Of a stretch of DNA of 41,292 nt, positions 34,096 to 41,292 are shown piece after piece. This stretch comes from Rhodococcus yananensis (GTDB taxonomy: Bacteria > Actinomycetota > Actinomycetes > Mycobacteriales > Mycobacteriaceae). Position 1 is the stretch's first letter. Every line of letters starts with the position of its first letter. The translations under genes and the position numbers were made by a program. The notes beneath the pieces are model-generated. The model saw nothing but the letters and a program-made list of their open reading frames with translations. It was not told where the DNA came from and searched no databases. The stretch is from positions 1 through 41,292 of the forward strand of contig NZ_JAIYEP010000036.1 of assembly GCF_020515525.1 (NCBI RefSeq), given 5' to 3'.

Positions 34096-34891
34096 ACAGG
34101 CGGTCCGCAGCGCACCGCGGTCCGTTCCGGCCGGTCTGCGCCTGGCCCTGCCCACCGTCGTGGTCGCCGCGGCCGTGATCGCGCTGTGGCAGGTGTACGT
34201 GACAGCAGCGGACGTGCGGCCGCAGGTGCTGCCGTCGCCGGTGCGGGTGGTGACGCAGGGCTGGGCGCATCGCGGCGACCTCGCCGCCCACACCTCCTCG
34301 ACGCTGCAGGTCACGCTCATCGGGTTCGCGGTGTCGCTGACGGCGGCGTGGGCGCTGGCGGTGGCCCTCGACTTCTCGCCGTGGTTGCGGCGCGCACTCG
34401 TGCCACTGTTCGTGGTGTCGCAGACACTGCCGATCATCGCGATCGCGCCGCTGATGATCATCTGGTTCGGGTTCGGGTTGCTCCCGAAGATCCTCGTGAT
34501 CGCGCTGGCGACGTTCTTCCCGATGGCGATCGGGCTGATCGAGGGATTCGCCGCCGCCGACCGGGAGGCCGGGCAGTTGCTGCGGAGCATGGGCGCGTCC
34601 CGCGTCCAGGTGTTCCGGTACGTGCGTCTGCCGTCGGCCCTGCCGCGTTTCTTCACCGCCCTCCGCATCGGGATCACGTACGCGGTGGTGGGGGCGGTCT
34701 TCGCCGAATACGTCGGCGCGACCTCCGGACTGGGCATCTACATGGCGATGCAGAAGAACTCGTTCCGCACGGATCTGGTGCTCGCAGCGGTCTTCGTCAC
34801 GGCCACGGTGTCGCTGATGCTCTATCTGCTCACGTATGCCGTCGAACGTGTCGTCGCGCCGTGGGCGTCGACCCCGAAGGAACACCGATGA
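34067..34891 (+). CDS. thiX: Thiamine-precursor ABC transporter permease
   Basis: A 274-residue permease with about six membrane helices. The coupling loop ADREAGQLLRSMGAS matches the EAA motif. The ATG at 34067 lies 29 bases inside the thiY 3' end; no later ATG or GTG is possible before the first helix (PTVVVAAAVIALWQVYV), so the overlap is probably real. It works with ThiY and ThiZ. Confidence 0.9.
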   Translation: MSPTTTSPTEQAVRSAPRSVPAGLRLALPTVVVAAAVIALWQVYVTAADVRPQVLPSPVRVVTQGWAHRGDLAAHTSSTLQVTLIGFAVSLTAAWALAVALDFSPWLRRALVPLFVVSQTLPIIAIAPLMIIWFGFGLLPKILVIALATFFPMAIGLIEGFAAADREAGQLLRSMGASRVQVFRYVRLPSALPRFFTALRIGITYAVVGAVFAEYVGATSGLGIYMAMQKNSFRTDLVLAAVFVTATVSLMLYLLTYAVERVVAPWASTPKEHR

Positions 34892-35676
34892 CCGAGAAAC
34901 CAGGGGTGCGGGCCGAGCCCGCGGTGACCGTGTCCGGGGTACGGCGACGATTCGGCGGCAACCGGGTCCTCGACGGCATCTCCTTCGACATCGATCCCGG
35001 CGAATTCGTGTCGGTGATCGGGCCGAGCGGCTCCGGGAAGTCGACACTGTTCGGTCTCGTCGCCGGCCTCGACACCCCCGATTCGGGAACCGTGTCGATC
35101 GGTGGCGTACCGGCCGCGGCCGGGCGCGCCGCGTTGATGCCACAGAAGGATCTGCTGTTCCCGTGGCGCACGGTGCTCGACAACTGTGCGCTCGGGCTCG
35201 AGGTGCAGGGATGGTCGCGGGCCCGCGCCCGCGACCGCGCACGGGAACTGTTCCCGGCGTTCGGCCTGTCCGGATTCGAGGACGCCCGCCCCGGCGCACT
35301 CTCGGGCGGGATGCGTCAGCGCGCTGCGCTGGCCCGCACCGTGGTGCAGGGCCGCGAGCTGATGTTGCTCGACGAGCCGTTCGGTGCACTCGACTCCCTG
35401 ACCCGCACCGACATGCAACTGTGGTTGCAGGACGTGTGGGGCCGCGAGCGTTGGACGGTGCTGATGATCACCCACGACGTGCGGGAGGCCCTCCTGCTGT
35501 CGGATCGCGTGCTGGTGCTGTCGCCGCGACCCGCGCGGATCCGGCACGACGTGCGGGTGCCGCTGCCGCGCCCACGCTCGCTCGACACCCTCACCGATCC
35601 GACATTCCTCGCGCTCGAGCACGAACTCGTCTCCGTCCTGCACGGAGCGCATCCCGCGGGCATATCGAATCCGTAA
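34888..35676 (+). CDS. thiZ: Thiamine-precursor ABC transporter ATPase
   Basis: A 262-residue ATPase: Walker A IGPSGSGKST, Q-loop MPQKDLLFPW, signature LSGGMRQRAALA, Walker B MLLDEPFGALD, and H-loop ITHDVREALLLSDRV, all typical of the nitrate/taurine/HMP group. Its ATG overlaps the thiX stop (ATGA). It ends the riboswitch operon; no strong terminator hairpin follows within 160 bases. Confidence 0.92.
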   Translation: MTEKPGVRAEPAVTVSGVRRRFGGNRVLDGISFDIDPGEFVSVIGPSGSGKSTLFGLVAGLDTPDSGTVSIGGVPAAAGRAALMPQKDLLFPWRTVLDNCALGLEVQGWSRARARDRARELFPAFGLSGFEDARPGALSGGMRQRAALARTVVQGRELMLLDEPFGALDSLTRTDMQLWLQDVWGRERWTVLMITHDVREALLLSDRVLVLSPRPARIRHDVRVPLPRPRSLDTLTDPTFLALEHELVSVLHGAHPAGISNP

Positions 35677-35778
35677 CACGCGGCGCCGCCACCTGCGCCG
35701 TCCCGTTCGACCGAATATCCATCCGATCACGTACCGCACGGTCGGTCCGGTTCCGGGCGTACCGTCGTGCATCCGTAC

Positions 35779-35795
35779 ATCGAACACCGTTCGAT
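35779..35795. promoter_or_regulatory. Inverted repeat resembling a LexA box
   Basis: ATCGAAC and GTTCGAT flank ACC. The actinobacterial SOS box has the same arms (CGAAC/GTTCG) but a four-base spacer. It lies 44 bases before the esterase start; it may be an operator for another regulator. Confidence 0.35.
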
Positions 35796-35838
35796 ATCGC
35801 TCGCACCGCCCGGCGGTGCCGGGACGAGGAGGTGCGTG

Positions 35839-36813
35839 GTGAGTACCGCTGTGCAGATGTTCGGCCCCGCCCCGACATCGCCGCTGGTACGGGAGTTCGC
35901 CGGCGTGAGCCTCCCGTCGCGGGCGTTGAGCCTGTCGGTCCGCTCGACCGTGCGGCCGTTTCTCGACGCGTGGGCGTCGGCCCCGACACTGCCGTGGCCG
36001 ACACCCCTCGTCGACCGGCTGGCGTTCCCGCTGACTCCGGTCTCGGGCACCCGGCGGCATGCCGTCGAGTTGGAGTCGTGTTCCGCCGAGTTCCTGCGCG
36101 CTCCCGGAGCGACCGGCCCAGTCGCGATCCTGTACCTGCACGGCGGAGCGTTCCTGTGCTGCGGCCTGTCGACGCACCGGCAGCTCGTGTCCAGGATCTC
36201 CGCTGCGGCTGCCGCACCGGTGCTCGCGGTAGGGTACCGGATGCTGCCCGGTCATCCGATCCGACGAGCCCTCGAGGACGGTCTGGCGGGCCTGCGGTGG
36301 CTGCTCGACCGTGGATTCCCCATCGGGCGGATCGTCGTCGCCGGCGATTCCGCGGGCGGGTTCCTCGCCTTCTCCGTCGCCCACGAGGCACTCCGGCTCG
36401 GTCTCGGCCGCTGCGCCGGGGTGGTGGCGATGTCGCCGCTGACGGACCTCGATTCGCGACGCAAGGTCGACCACCCGAACGCATCCCGGTGTGCCCTGTT
36501 CCCGCGCCGCGCCGTGCCGGTGCTGACGCGGCTCGTCGAGCGCGCCGAGCAGACCGCCCACACCGAGCCGGTGACCTCGCCGGTGGATCTGGACGTCACC
36601 GGGATGCCTCCGACGCTGATCCAGACCGGATCCGAGGAGATGACGTTCGTCGACGCCGAGGTGATCGCACACCGGCTCGCTGCCGCGGGGGTCCACACGG
36701 AACTGCAGGTGTGGGAGAAGCAGGTGCACGTGTTCCAGGCCGCGGCGTCGGTGGTCCCGGAATCCGGTCAGGCCATCGCACGGATCGGGACCTTCGTCCG
36801 CGCTCTCGGGTGA
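35839..36813 (+). CDS. HSL-family alpha/beta hydrolase (esterase/lipase)
   Basis: A 324-residue enzyme of the hormone-sensitive-lipase group. The oxyanion motif HGGAF is at about residue 100 (LYLHGGAFLCCG), the nucleophile in VAGDSAGGF near 168, and the catalytic His in KQVHVFQ near 295. It has a typical N-terminal cap of about 70 residues. The GTG at 35839 is six bases after AGGAGG; an upstream frame extension to 35767 lacks a ribosome site. Homologues in mycobacteria (Lip proteins) hydrolyse short to medium acyl esters. It is preceded by a LexA-like inverted repeat. Confidence 0.85.
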   Translation: MSTAVQMFGPAPTSPLVREFAGVSLPSRALSLSVRSTVRPFLDAWASAPTLPWPTPLVDRLAFPLTPVSGTRRHAVELESCSAEFLRAPGATGPVAILYLHGGAFLCCGLSTHRQLVSRISAAAAAPVLAVGYRMLPGHPIRRALEDGLAGLRWLLDRGFPIGRIVVAGDSAGGFLAFSVAHEALRLGLGRCAGVVAMSPLTDLDSRRKVDHPNASRCALFPRRAVPVLTRLVERAEQTAHTEPVTSPVDLDVTGMPPTLIQTGSEEMTFVDAEVIAHRLAAAGVHTELQVWEKQVHVFQAAASVVPESGQAIARIGTFVRALG

Positions 36814-36950
36814 CGCCCCCCGATGTGAGCTGTCGAACACCGGCACGTCGTGTCGCATCCGGCGCGAGCCCGCGCCCGGCTGTACTGTTCGGATCGGTCG
36901 CGGCCCTCGGCCGACGGCCGTCTCGTCTCCTCTGACACGAAAGGTACAGC

Positions 36951-37508
36951 GTGAGCACTCTCAACGCGGGCCAGAGCCTCTCCGTGGGCCAGGAACTGAA
37001 GTCGGACAACGGCGCGTACACGCTGACGCTGCAACAGGACGGCAATCTCGTGCTGTCCGAGGGTGGGCGACCGGTGTGGGCCGCCGGGACGAACGGGTCC
37101 GGCGCCGTGCGGGCGACCGTGCAGGACGACGGAAACTTCGTCCTCTACGCCGCCGACGACAAGCCCGTGTGGGCCTCGCAGACCAGCGGCACCTCCGGTG
37201 TGCGTCTGAGCGTGCAGGACGACCGCAACGTCGTGCTGTACTCGGGTGACGGCAAGCCGGTGTGGGCGAGCAACAGTGTCGCCCCGAAGACCGACGCCGC
37301 CGCTGCTCCCGCTCCGGCCGCGGAGCCCGCTCCGGCGGCGGAGCCCGCCCCGGCCGCCCGCACCTACACGGTCGAGTCCGGCGACACCCTGTGGGCGATC
37401 GCCGAGCGCTTCTACGGTGACGGCAGCCGCTACCAGAGCATCGCCGACGCGAGCGGTGTCGCGAACCCGGATCTGATCCAGCCGGGCCAGGTGCTCACCA
37501 TCCCCTGA
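36951..37508 (+). CDS. Bulb-type mannose lectin with LysM domain
   Basis: A 185-residue protein in two parts. Residues 1-110 are a bulb-type lectin with three QxDxNxVx(Y) sites: Gln28-Asn32, Gln58-Asn62 and Gln89-Asn93, the last two ending in Tyr. Residues 111-137 are an Ala/Pro/Glu-rich linker containing EPAPAA repeats. Residues 138-185 are a LysM domain (YTVESGDTLWAIAERFYG) that binds peptidoglycan. There is no signal peptide, unlike most LysM proteins. A Mycobacterium smegmatis homologue (MSMEG_3662) is a described mannose-binding lectin, which supports the fold but not the exact role here. GTG start with AAAGG nearby. Confidence 0.9.
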   Translation: MSTLNAGQSLSVGQELKSDNGAYTLTLQQDGNLVLSEGGRPVWAAGTNGSGAVRATVQDDGNFVLYAADDKPVWASQTSGTSGVRLSVQDDRNVVLYSGDGKPVWASNSVAPKTDAAAAPAPAAEPAPAAEPAPAARTYTVESGDTLWAIAERFYGDGSRYQSIADASGVANPDLIQPGQVLTIP

Positions 37509-37532
37509 CCGGAGCGCACCGCACGGCACGGA

Positions 37533-37565
37533 CCGTCCCCGCCACCGACACGGTGGCGGGGACGG
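37533..37565. terminator. Terminator hairpin after lectin gene
   Basis: CCGTCCCCGCCACCG pairs perfectly with CGGTGGCGGGGACGG around ACA: a 15-bp stem with a 3-base loop, followed by CCGTTTCC. Confidence 0.8.
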
Positions 37566-37685
37566 CCGTTTCCGGTGATCGTTCACACCTGCGACGCGCG
37601 TCCGCAGCCGAGCGCACTGTCGGTGGCTGCCGCTAATGTTCTGCTGCACGGGTCCGGCGAGGCGAGACGAGGGAAGGGGACGGTC

Positions 37686-39083
37686 GTGACCGAGGGGCAG
37701 AACCGATTCGACCGCGACGTCGCGCTGGCTTGGCGCGACTTCCGGCGCAGGCTGGCCGATCACGTCGCGGCGATGCAACCCGACGACGGTCTGGTCCTCG
37801 AGCCGCTGGCGGAGGAGACGTGCGGCCCGGTCGGGCCGTGCGTCCAGTTCTACGCGTGGGGGTCGGGCCAGGTGCGCTGCGAGGTTCCGTCGAACGCCCA
37901 CCTGTGCGACGAGCGGCAGCTGCGCACACAGGACGAACTCCTGCTGCTCGAACTCGGCTGGCGGGCACCGTCCCGCGGGCCGGCCGACCCGGAGGACGAC
38001 GGTTCCCCCGCCTTCTGGATGGATCGCCCGTCGGCCTGGGCCGATCAGCTCGCCGAAGTCGCCGTCACCGTGCTGCGCGAGGTGTGGGGCGTTCCGCACC
38101 CGCTGTTCCTGCGCGCCGAAACCTTCGGCCCCGGCGGTGCCGGTGCCTTCGCTCCCCCGACCCCGGCGCCCGAGACCGCTCCGCCGTTCGCCGTCGACGC
38201 GGCGATCGCCCCGCTCGACGCCGACCACCTGAACCTGCTGATCGAACGCACCGTCGCCGACCGGGTGGGCGATGCACCGGTGCGGGACGAGGACGGCGAC
38301 CTCGTCCTGTCCGTCTCCGGTGTGCTCGTGTTCGTCGGCGTCTCCCCCGGTGGCGGAGTCGTCGACGTGCTCGCCCCGGTCGTGCATTCGGTCACGGGTC
38401 GCACCCGGGCGAGCGAGGTCCTCGCCGATCTCAACCGGCAGTGGCCCCAACTGAAGTTCGTTCTGGTCGACGATCGTGTCGCGGTGGTCGACCACATCGC
38501 AGCGTCCCCGTTCGTTCCCGCGCACCTGCTCGCGTCGCTCGACCGGATCTCCGCGTTCCTGCATTCCCTCGACGCCGGGTTCGCCGCGCACCTCGGTGGT
38601 CTACCGATGCGCGACCACCCGTCGGCGTTCCCCACCGACCGCGTCCCCGACGTCGGCGAGGACGACTCGCCGTGGACCCCGGAGGTCGAGGCCGACCTCC
38701 CGATGGCATTGCTCGCGCTGCGCGACCTGCACGCGGAGGACCGGGCCGAGGCGGAACCGCCCGGCCTCGCCGCGCTCGGCGACTGGGAATCCGCGCGACT
38801 CGAGCACTTCCTCGATCTGAGTACCGAGCAGCACATCGGGTGGACCACCGAGGCACTGGACCGGGCCGCCGCCGGCGACCCCGACGGGACGGTCGAGGCC
38901 GACGCGAAGGCATTGGAATGGGAACGGACCACGCGGGCGCTGTCGCAGGCACTCGACGACCTCGAACGGCAGGCCACGCCGCGGCCGCGTCGTCGACGTG
39001 CGGCCGCGTCGAACAACCCGGAGCAGCCCGGGCTCTTCGACATCCCGGACGAACCGACCCTGTTCGACGGCCCCGGCGACTGA
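37686..39083 (+). CDS. YbjN/type-III-chaperone-like conserved protein
   Basis: A 465-residue acidic, cytosolic protein. It appears to hold two domains resembling the YbjN/TY-Chap peptide-binding chaperone fold: residues 1-160, with LVLEPLAEETCGPVGPCVQF, and residues 200-320, with SVSGVLVFVGVSPGGGVVDV and LNRQWPQLKFVLVDDRV. The C-terminal 130 residues are helical and charged, ending LFDIPDEPTLFDGPGD. Such proteins are common in mycobacteria and rhodococci and no activity is established. The start GTG at 37686 has AAGGGGAC upstream; an extension to 37575 lacks a ribosome site. A TAATGT -10 box is at 37634. It might instead be an unknown fold; domain assignment is tentative. Confidence 0.65.
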   Translation: MTEGQNRFDRDVALAWRDFRRRLADHVAAMQPDDGLVLEPLAEETCGPVGPCVQFYAWGSGQVRCEVPSNAHLCDERQLRTQDELLLLELGWRAPSRGPADPEDDGSPAFWMDRPSAWADQLAEVAVTVLREVWGVPHPLFLRAETFGPGGAGAFAPPTPAPETAPPFAVDAAIAPLDADHLNLLIERTVADRVGDAPVRDEDGDLVLSVSGVLVFVGVSPGGGVVDVLAPVVHSVTGRTRASEVLADLNRQWPQLKFVLVDDRVAVVDHIAASPFVPAHLLASLDRISAFLHSLDAGFAAHLGGLPMRDHPSAFPTDRVPDVGEDDSPWTPEVEADLPMALLALRDLHAEDRAEAEPPGLAALGDWESARLEHFLDLSTEQHIGWTTEALDRAAAGDPDGTVEADAKALEWERTTRALSQALDDLERQATPRPRRRRAAASNNPEQPGLFDIPDEPTLFDGPGD

Positions 39084-39100
39084 CGACGCCCTCCCCTCCC

Positions 39101-39214
39101 CGGGTGCGAGCGACCTCCCCCGCGTGCGAACACCCCCCGGGTGCGAACACCCCCGGGTGCGAGCGAATGTATCGTTCAGTCCATTGATCGAGACGAGCGA
39201 TACATTCGCTCGCA
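39101..39214. repeat. Tandem short repeats ending in a 17-bp inverted repeat (REP-like element)
   Basis: Four degenerate units of about 17-18 bases of the form CGGGTGCGARC(G/A)(A/C)CCCCC run from 39101. The last unit continues as the left arm TGCGAGCGAATGTATCG (39158-39174), which pairs perfectly with 39198-39214. The 23-base spacer includes ATTGATCGAGAC. No open frame fits. The element lies between two genes on the same strand. Confidence 0.7.
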
Positions 39215-39293
39215 ACGGGTTTCGCGCCCCGCCCCGGCGCGACGGCGGTTGCGGTGCTGCCGCCCGAGCGGATTGCTGGCATGATTGCGGTCC

Positions 39294-41292
39294 GTGGCCT
39301 CGTCGCAGAAACTCCACGAACTCGCCGCGCATCACGGGGTGTCGGGCACCTACCGCGGTTGGGACGACCTCGACCATCGGGTCGCCGACGACACGCTGCG
39401 GCGCATCCTCGCGGCGCTGGACGTTCCGGCCGCCACCGATGCGGAGATCGACGCGTCGCTCGCCGACGTGCCGAATCTGCCGTGGCGACGGCTGTTGCCA
39501 CCGTCCCTGGTGGTCGTCGAGGGAGACGATCGCACCTTCCCGGTGCACGTACCGCACGGTGATCCGGTGTCGGTGTGGGTGGTCGCGGAGGACGGCAGTG
39601 AGATCGACGCCGAGCAGCTCGACGTGTGGGTGGACCCGCGCGAGGTGGACGGACGGTTGACCGGTCGGGCGACGTTCGCCGTTCCGCGTCTGCCCCTCGG
39701 CTGGCACACCGTGCATGCCCGCACCAACGACGTGGAAGCCACCGCCGCTCTCGTGGTCACTCCCGCGCGGCTCACGACCGCCGACCGGCTCACCGACGCG
39801 CGCCGGTGGGGGCTGGCCGCGCAGCTCTACTCGGTGCGCTCCCGCCGCTCGTGGGGAATCGGCGACTTCGCCGATCTCGCCGACCTCACCGCCGTCACGG
39901 CGGCGCACGGCGGCGACTTCGTGCTGATCAACCCGGTACATGCCGCCGAGCCGATGCCCCCGCACGAGCCGTCCCCGTACCTGCCGTCGTCGCGACGGTT
40001 CGTCGACCCGCTGTATCTGCGGGTCGAGGACGTGCCCGAGACGGCGTATCTGCCGGCGAAGCACCGCAAGGTCCTCGACGCGCACGCGAAGGCATGCGCG
40101 AAGGCGAACCGGAAGTCGCGACGGCTCGATCGCGACACCGCCTTCCACGCCAAACTCGATGTGCTCGAACGGGTGTACCGGGTGCCGCGTTCACCCGCCC
40201 GACAGGCCCGCTACGCGAAGTTCTGCGCCGACGGCGGCGAAGGCCTCGACGATTTCGCACTGTGGTGCGCGCTCACCGAGAAGTTCGACCGACGCACGAA
40301 ACACACCGGCTGGGACCCGCGGGCCCACTCCCCCGACGCCCCCTACGTCCGTCACCGTCGTGCAGCGCTGGCCGAGCGGATCGACTTCCACCGCTGGCTG
40401 CAGTGGCTGTGCGACGAGCAACTCGCCGCGGCGCAGGACGCGGCGCGGAACGCGGGCATGGGTATCGGGATCGTGCACGACCTCGCGGTGGGTGTGTGCC
40501 GCGACGGCGCCGACGCATGGACCCTCGGGGACGCCCTGGCCGCCGGGGTCACCGTCGGCGCGCCACCGGACGACTTCAACCGTCGCGGCCAGAACTGGAC
40601 GCAGCCGCCGTGGCGTCCCGACCGCCTCGCGGAGTTGGGTTACCGCCCCTACCGGGATGTGCTGCGGTCGGTGTTGCGGCATGCCGGTGGTGTCCGCGTC
40701 GACCACATCCTGGGACTGTTCCGCATGTGGTGGGTGCCGGACGGTGCCGCTCCCGCCGACGGCGCGTACGTCCGCTACGACCACGACGCGATGGTCGGGA
40801 TCCTCGCGCTCGAAGCGCACCGTGCCGGAGCGGTCGTCGTCGGCGAGGACCTCGGTGTCTTCGAGGGGTGGGTCCAGGAGTACCTCGCGGCCCGCGGGAT
40901 CGCGGGCACGTCGATCCTGTGGTTCGAGAAGGACGGTGACACGCCCCGGGCGCCCGAGGACTACCGCCGGTTGTGCCTGACGTCGGTGACCACACACGAC
41001 CTGCCGCCGAGCTCGGGCTACCTTGCCGGCGACCACATCTCCATTCGGTCGCGCTTCGGTCTCCTCGACGGCGATCGCGACGTCGAACTGGCCCGGGCCG
41101 CGGTCGCGCGCGACGCGGTGCTCGCCCTCGCCCGCGCCCGCGGGTTGCTCACCGACGATCCGGACGGCACGCATCCCGACCGCCTGGTCGAGGCGCTCCA
41201 CCGGCTCGTGGCGGCGAGCCCGTCGGTGCTGCTGGCGTTGTCGTTGGTGGATGCCGTCGGCGAACGTCGCAGCCAGAACCTGCCGGGGACCG
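39294..41292 (+). CDS. malQ: 4-alpha-glucanotransferase (amylomaltase), 3' end beyond window
   Basis: At least 666 residues, open to the window edge. This GH77 enzyme transfers maltooligosaccharide chains, disproportionating linear alpha-glucans for glycogen metabolism. Key residues are the nucleophile Asp in VRVDHILGLF, the acid/base Glu in VVGEDLGVF, and the third Asp in SVTTHDLPP. The start VASSQKLHELAAHHGVSGT and RRWGLAAQLYSVRSRRSWG (family entry motif) fit mycobacterial MalQ, which is about 720 residues, so roughly 55-60 residues are missing. The visible end, SQNLPGT, matches the conserved NxPGT. GTG at 39294 follows CATGAT by eight bases, so a leaderless or near-leaderless start is likely. 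Confidence 0.93.
   Translation, partial: MASSQKLHELAAHHGVSGTYRGWDDLDHRVADDTLRRILAALDVPAATDAEIDASLADVPNLPWRRLLPPSLVVVEGDDRTFPVHVPHGDPVSVWVVAEDGSEIDAEQLDVWVDPREVDGRLTGRATFAVPRLPLGWHTVHARTNDVEATAALVVTPARLTTADRLTDARRWGLAAQLYSVRSRRSWGIGDFADLADLTAVTAAHGGDFVLINPVHAAEPMPPHEPSPYLPSSRRFVDPLYLRVEDVPETAYLPAKHRKVLDAHAKACAKANRKSRRLDRDTAFHAKLDVLERVYRVPRSPARQARYAKFCADGGEGLDDFALWCALTEKFDRRTKHTGWDPRAHSPDAPYVRHRRAALAERIDFHRWLQWLCDEQLAAAQDAARNAGMGIGIVHDLAVGVCRDGADAWTLGDALAAGVTVGAPPDDFNRRGQNWTQPPWRPDRLAELGYRPYRDVLRSVLRHAGGVRVDHILGLFRMWWVPDGAAPADGAYVRYDHDAMVGILALEAHRAGAVVVGEDLGVFEGWVQEYLAARGIAGTSILWFEKDGDTPRAPEDYRRLCLTSVTTHDLPPSSGYLAGDHISIRSRFGLLDGDRDVELARAAVARDAVLALARARGLLTDDPDGTHPDRLVEALHRLVAASPSVLLALSLVDAVGERRSQNLPGT

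Noticed and set aside
39101-39160. Short tandem units as a CRISPR array
   Set aside because: Units are adjacent, degenerate and without unique spacers; no cas genes nearby.

Overview
The window is high-GC (roughly 70% G+C by eye) chromosomal DNA with GTG, ATG and one TTG start, ATGA/TGATG stop-start couplings and several apparently leaderless genes. This points to a mycolic-acid actinobacterium, most likely Rhodococcus or a close relative (Mycobacteriales). Supporting markers are an EchA8-type crotonase, a HelZ-type SNF2 helicase next to its SWIM-domain partner, a mycothiol-dependent maleylpyruvate-isomerase-family enzyme, a bulb-lectin/LysM protein of the mycobacterial type and a three-subunit proton-translocating transhydrogenase. 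The genus call is inference; no rRNA is present to prove it.

Layout. 1-3.5 kb: sulfotransferase converging on a low-molecular-weight tyrosine phosphatase, then an iron-siderophore-binding lipoprotein and a MarR regulator, closed by a strong bidirectional terminator. 3.6-9.1 kb (minus strand): a tightly coupled valine-catabolism operon, mmsA - isobutyryl-CoA dehydrogenase - 3-hydroxyisobutyryl-CoA hydrolase - mmsB - echA8. 9.2-12.8 kb (minus): SWIM protein and HelZ helicase. 12.8-16.5 kb: MDR oxidoreductase, a small unknown protein, a membrane-anchored HNH/DUF1524 nuclease, a divergent shikimate-dehydrogenase-like enzyme and a hotdog thioesterase. 16.7-20.1 kb: bkdABC, a branched-chain 2-oxoacid dehydrogenase complex (E1a, E1b, E2). 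20.1-21.3 kb: MFS transporter, ending in another bidirectional terminator against pntAA-pntAB-pntB (minus).

24.4-27.2 kb: DUF488 protein, a 46-residue zinc-ribbon protein, HIT protein, mycothiol-dependent enzyme, and an in-frame S51-peptidase/GNAT fusion. 27.2-30.5 kb (minus): TetR - ABC ATPase - ABC permease export cassette. 30.6-32.1 kb (minus): type-B carboxylesterase. 32.3-35.7 kb: a TPP riboswitch followed by tenA-thiY-thiX-thiZ, a thiamine-pyrimidine salvage operon. 35.8-39.1 kb: HSL-family esterase, lectin-LysM protein and a YbjN/type-III-chaperone-like protein. 39.1-39.3 kb: a repeat-rich intergenic element. 39.3 kb to the edge: malQ, truncated by the end of the window.

Functionally, bkdABC plus the mms operon can take 2-oxoisovalerate to propionyl-CoA within one window, lacking only the transaminase and E3; pnt can convert NADH to NADPH; and the tenA operon salvages thiamine pyrimidine, the precursor of the cofactor that BkdA needs. 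I saw no rRNA, tRNA, insertion sequence, phage gene or CRISPR array, and no intergenic stretch over 300 bases. I found no convincing wholly new multi-gene system. The most unusual items are the S51-GNAT fusion with an internal leaderless promoter, the intergenic repeat/palindrome before malQ, and several short perfect palindromes at promoters.
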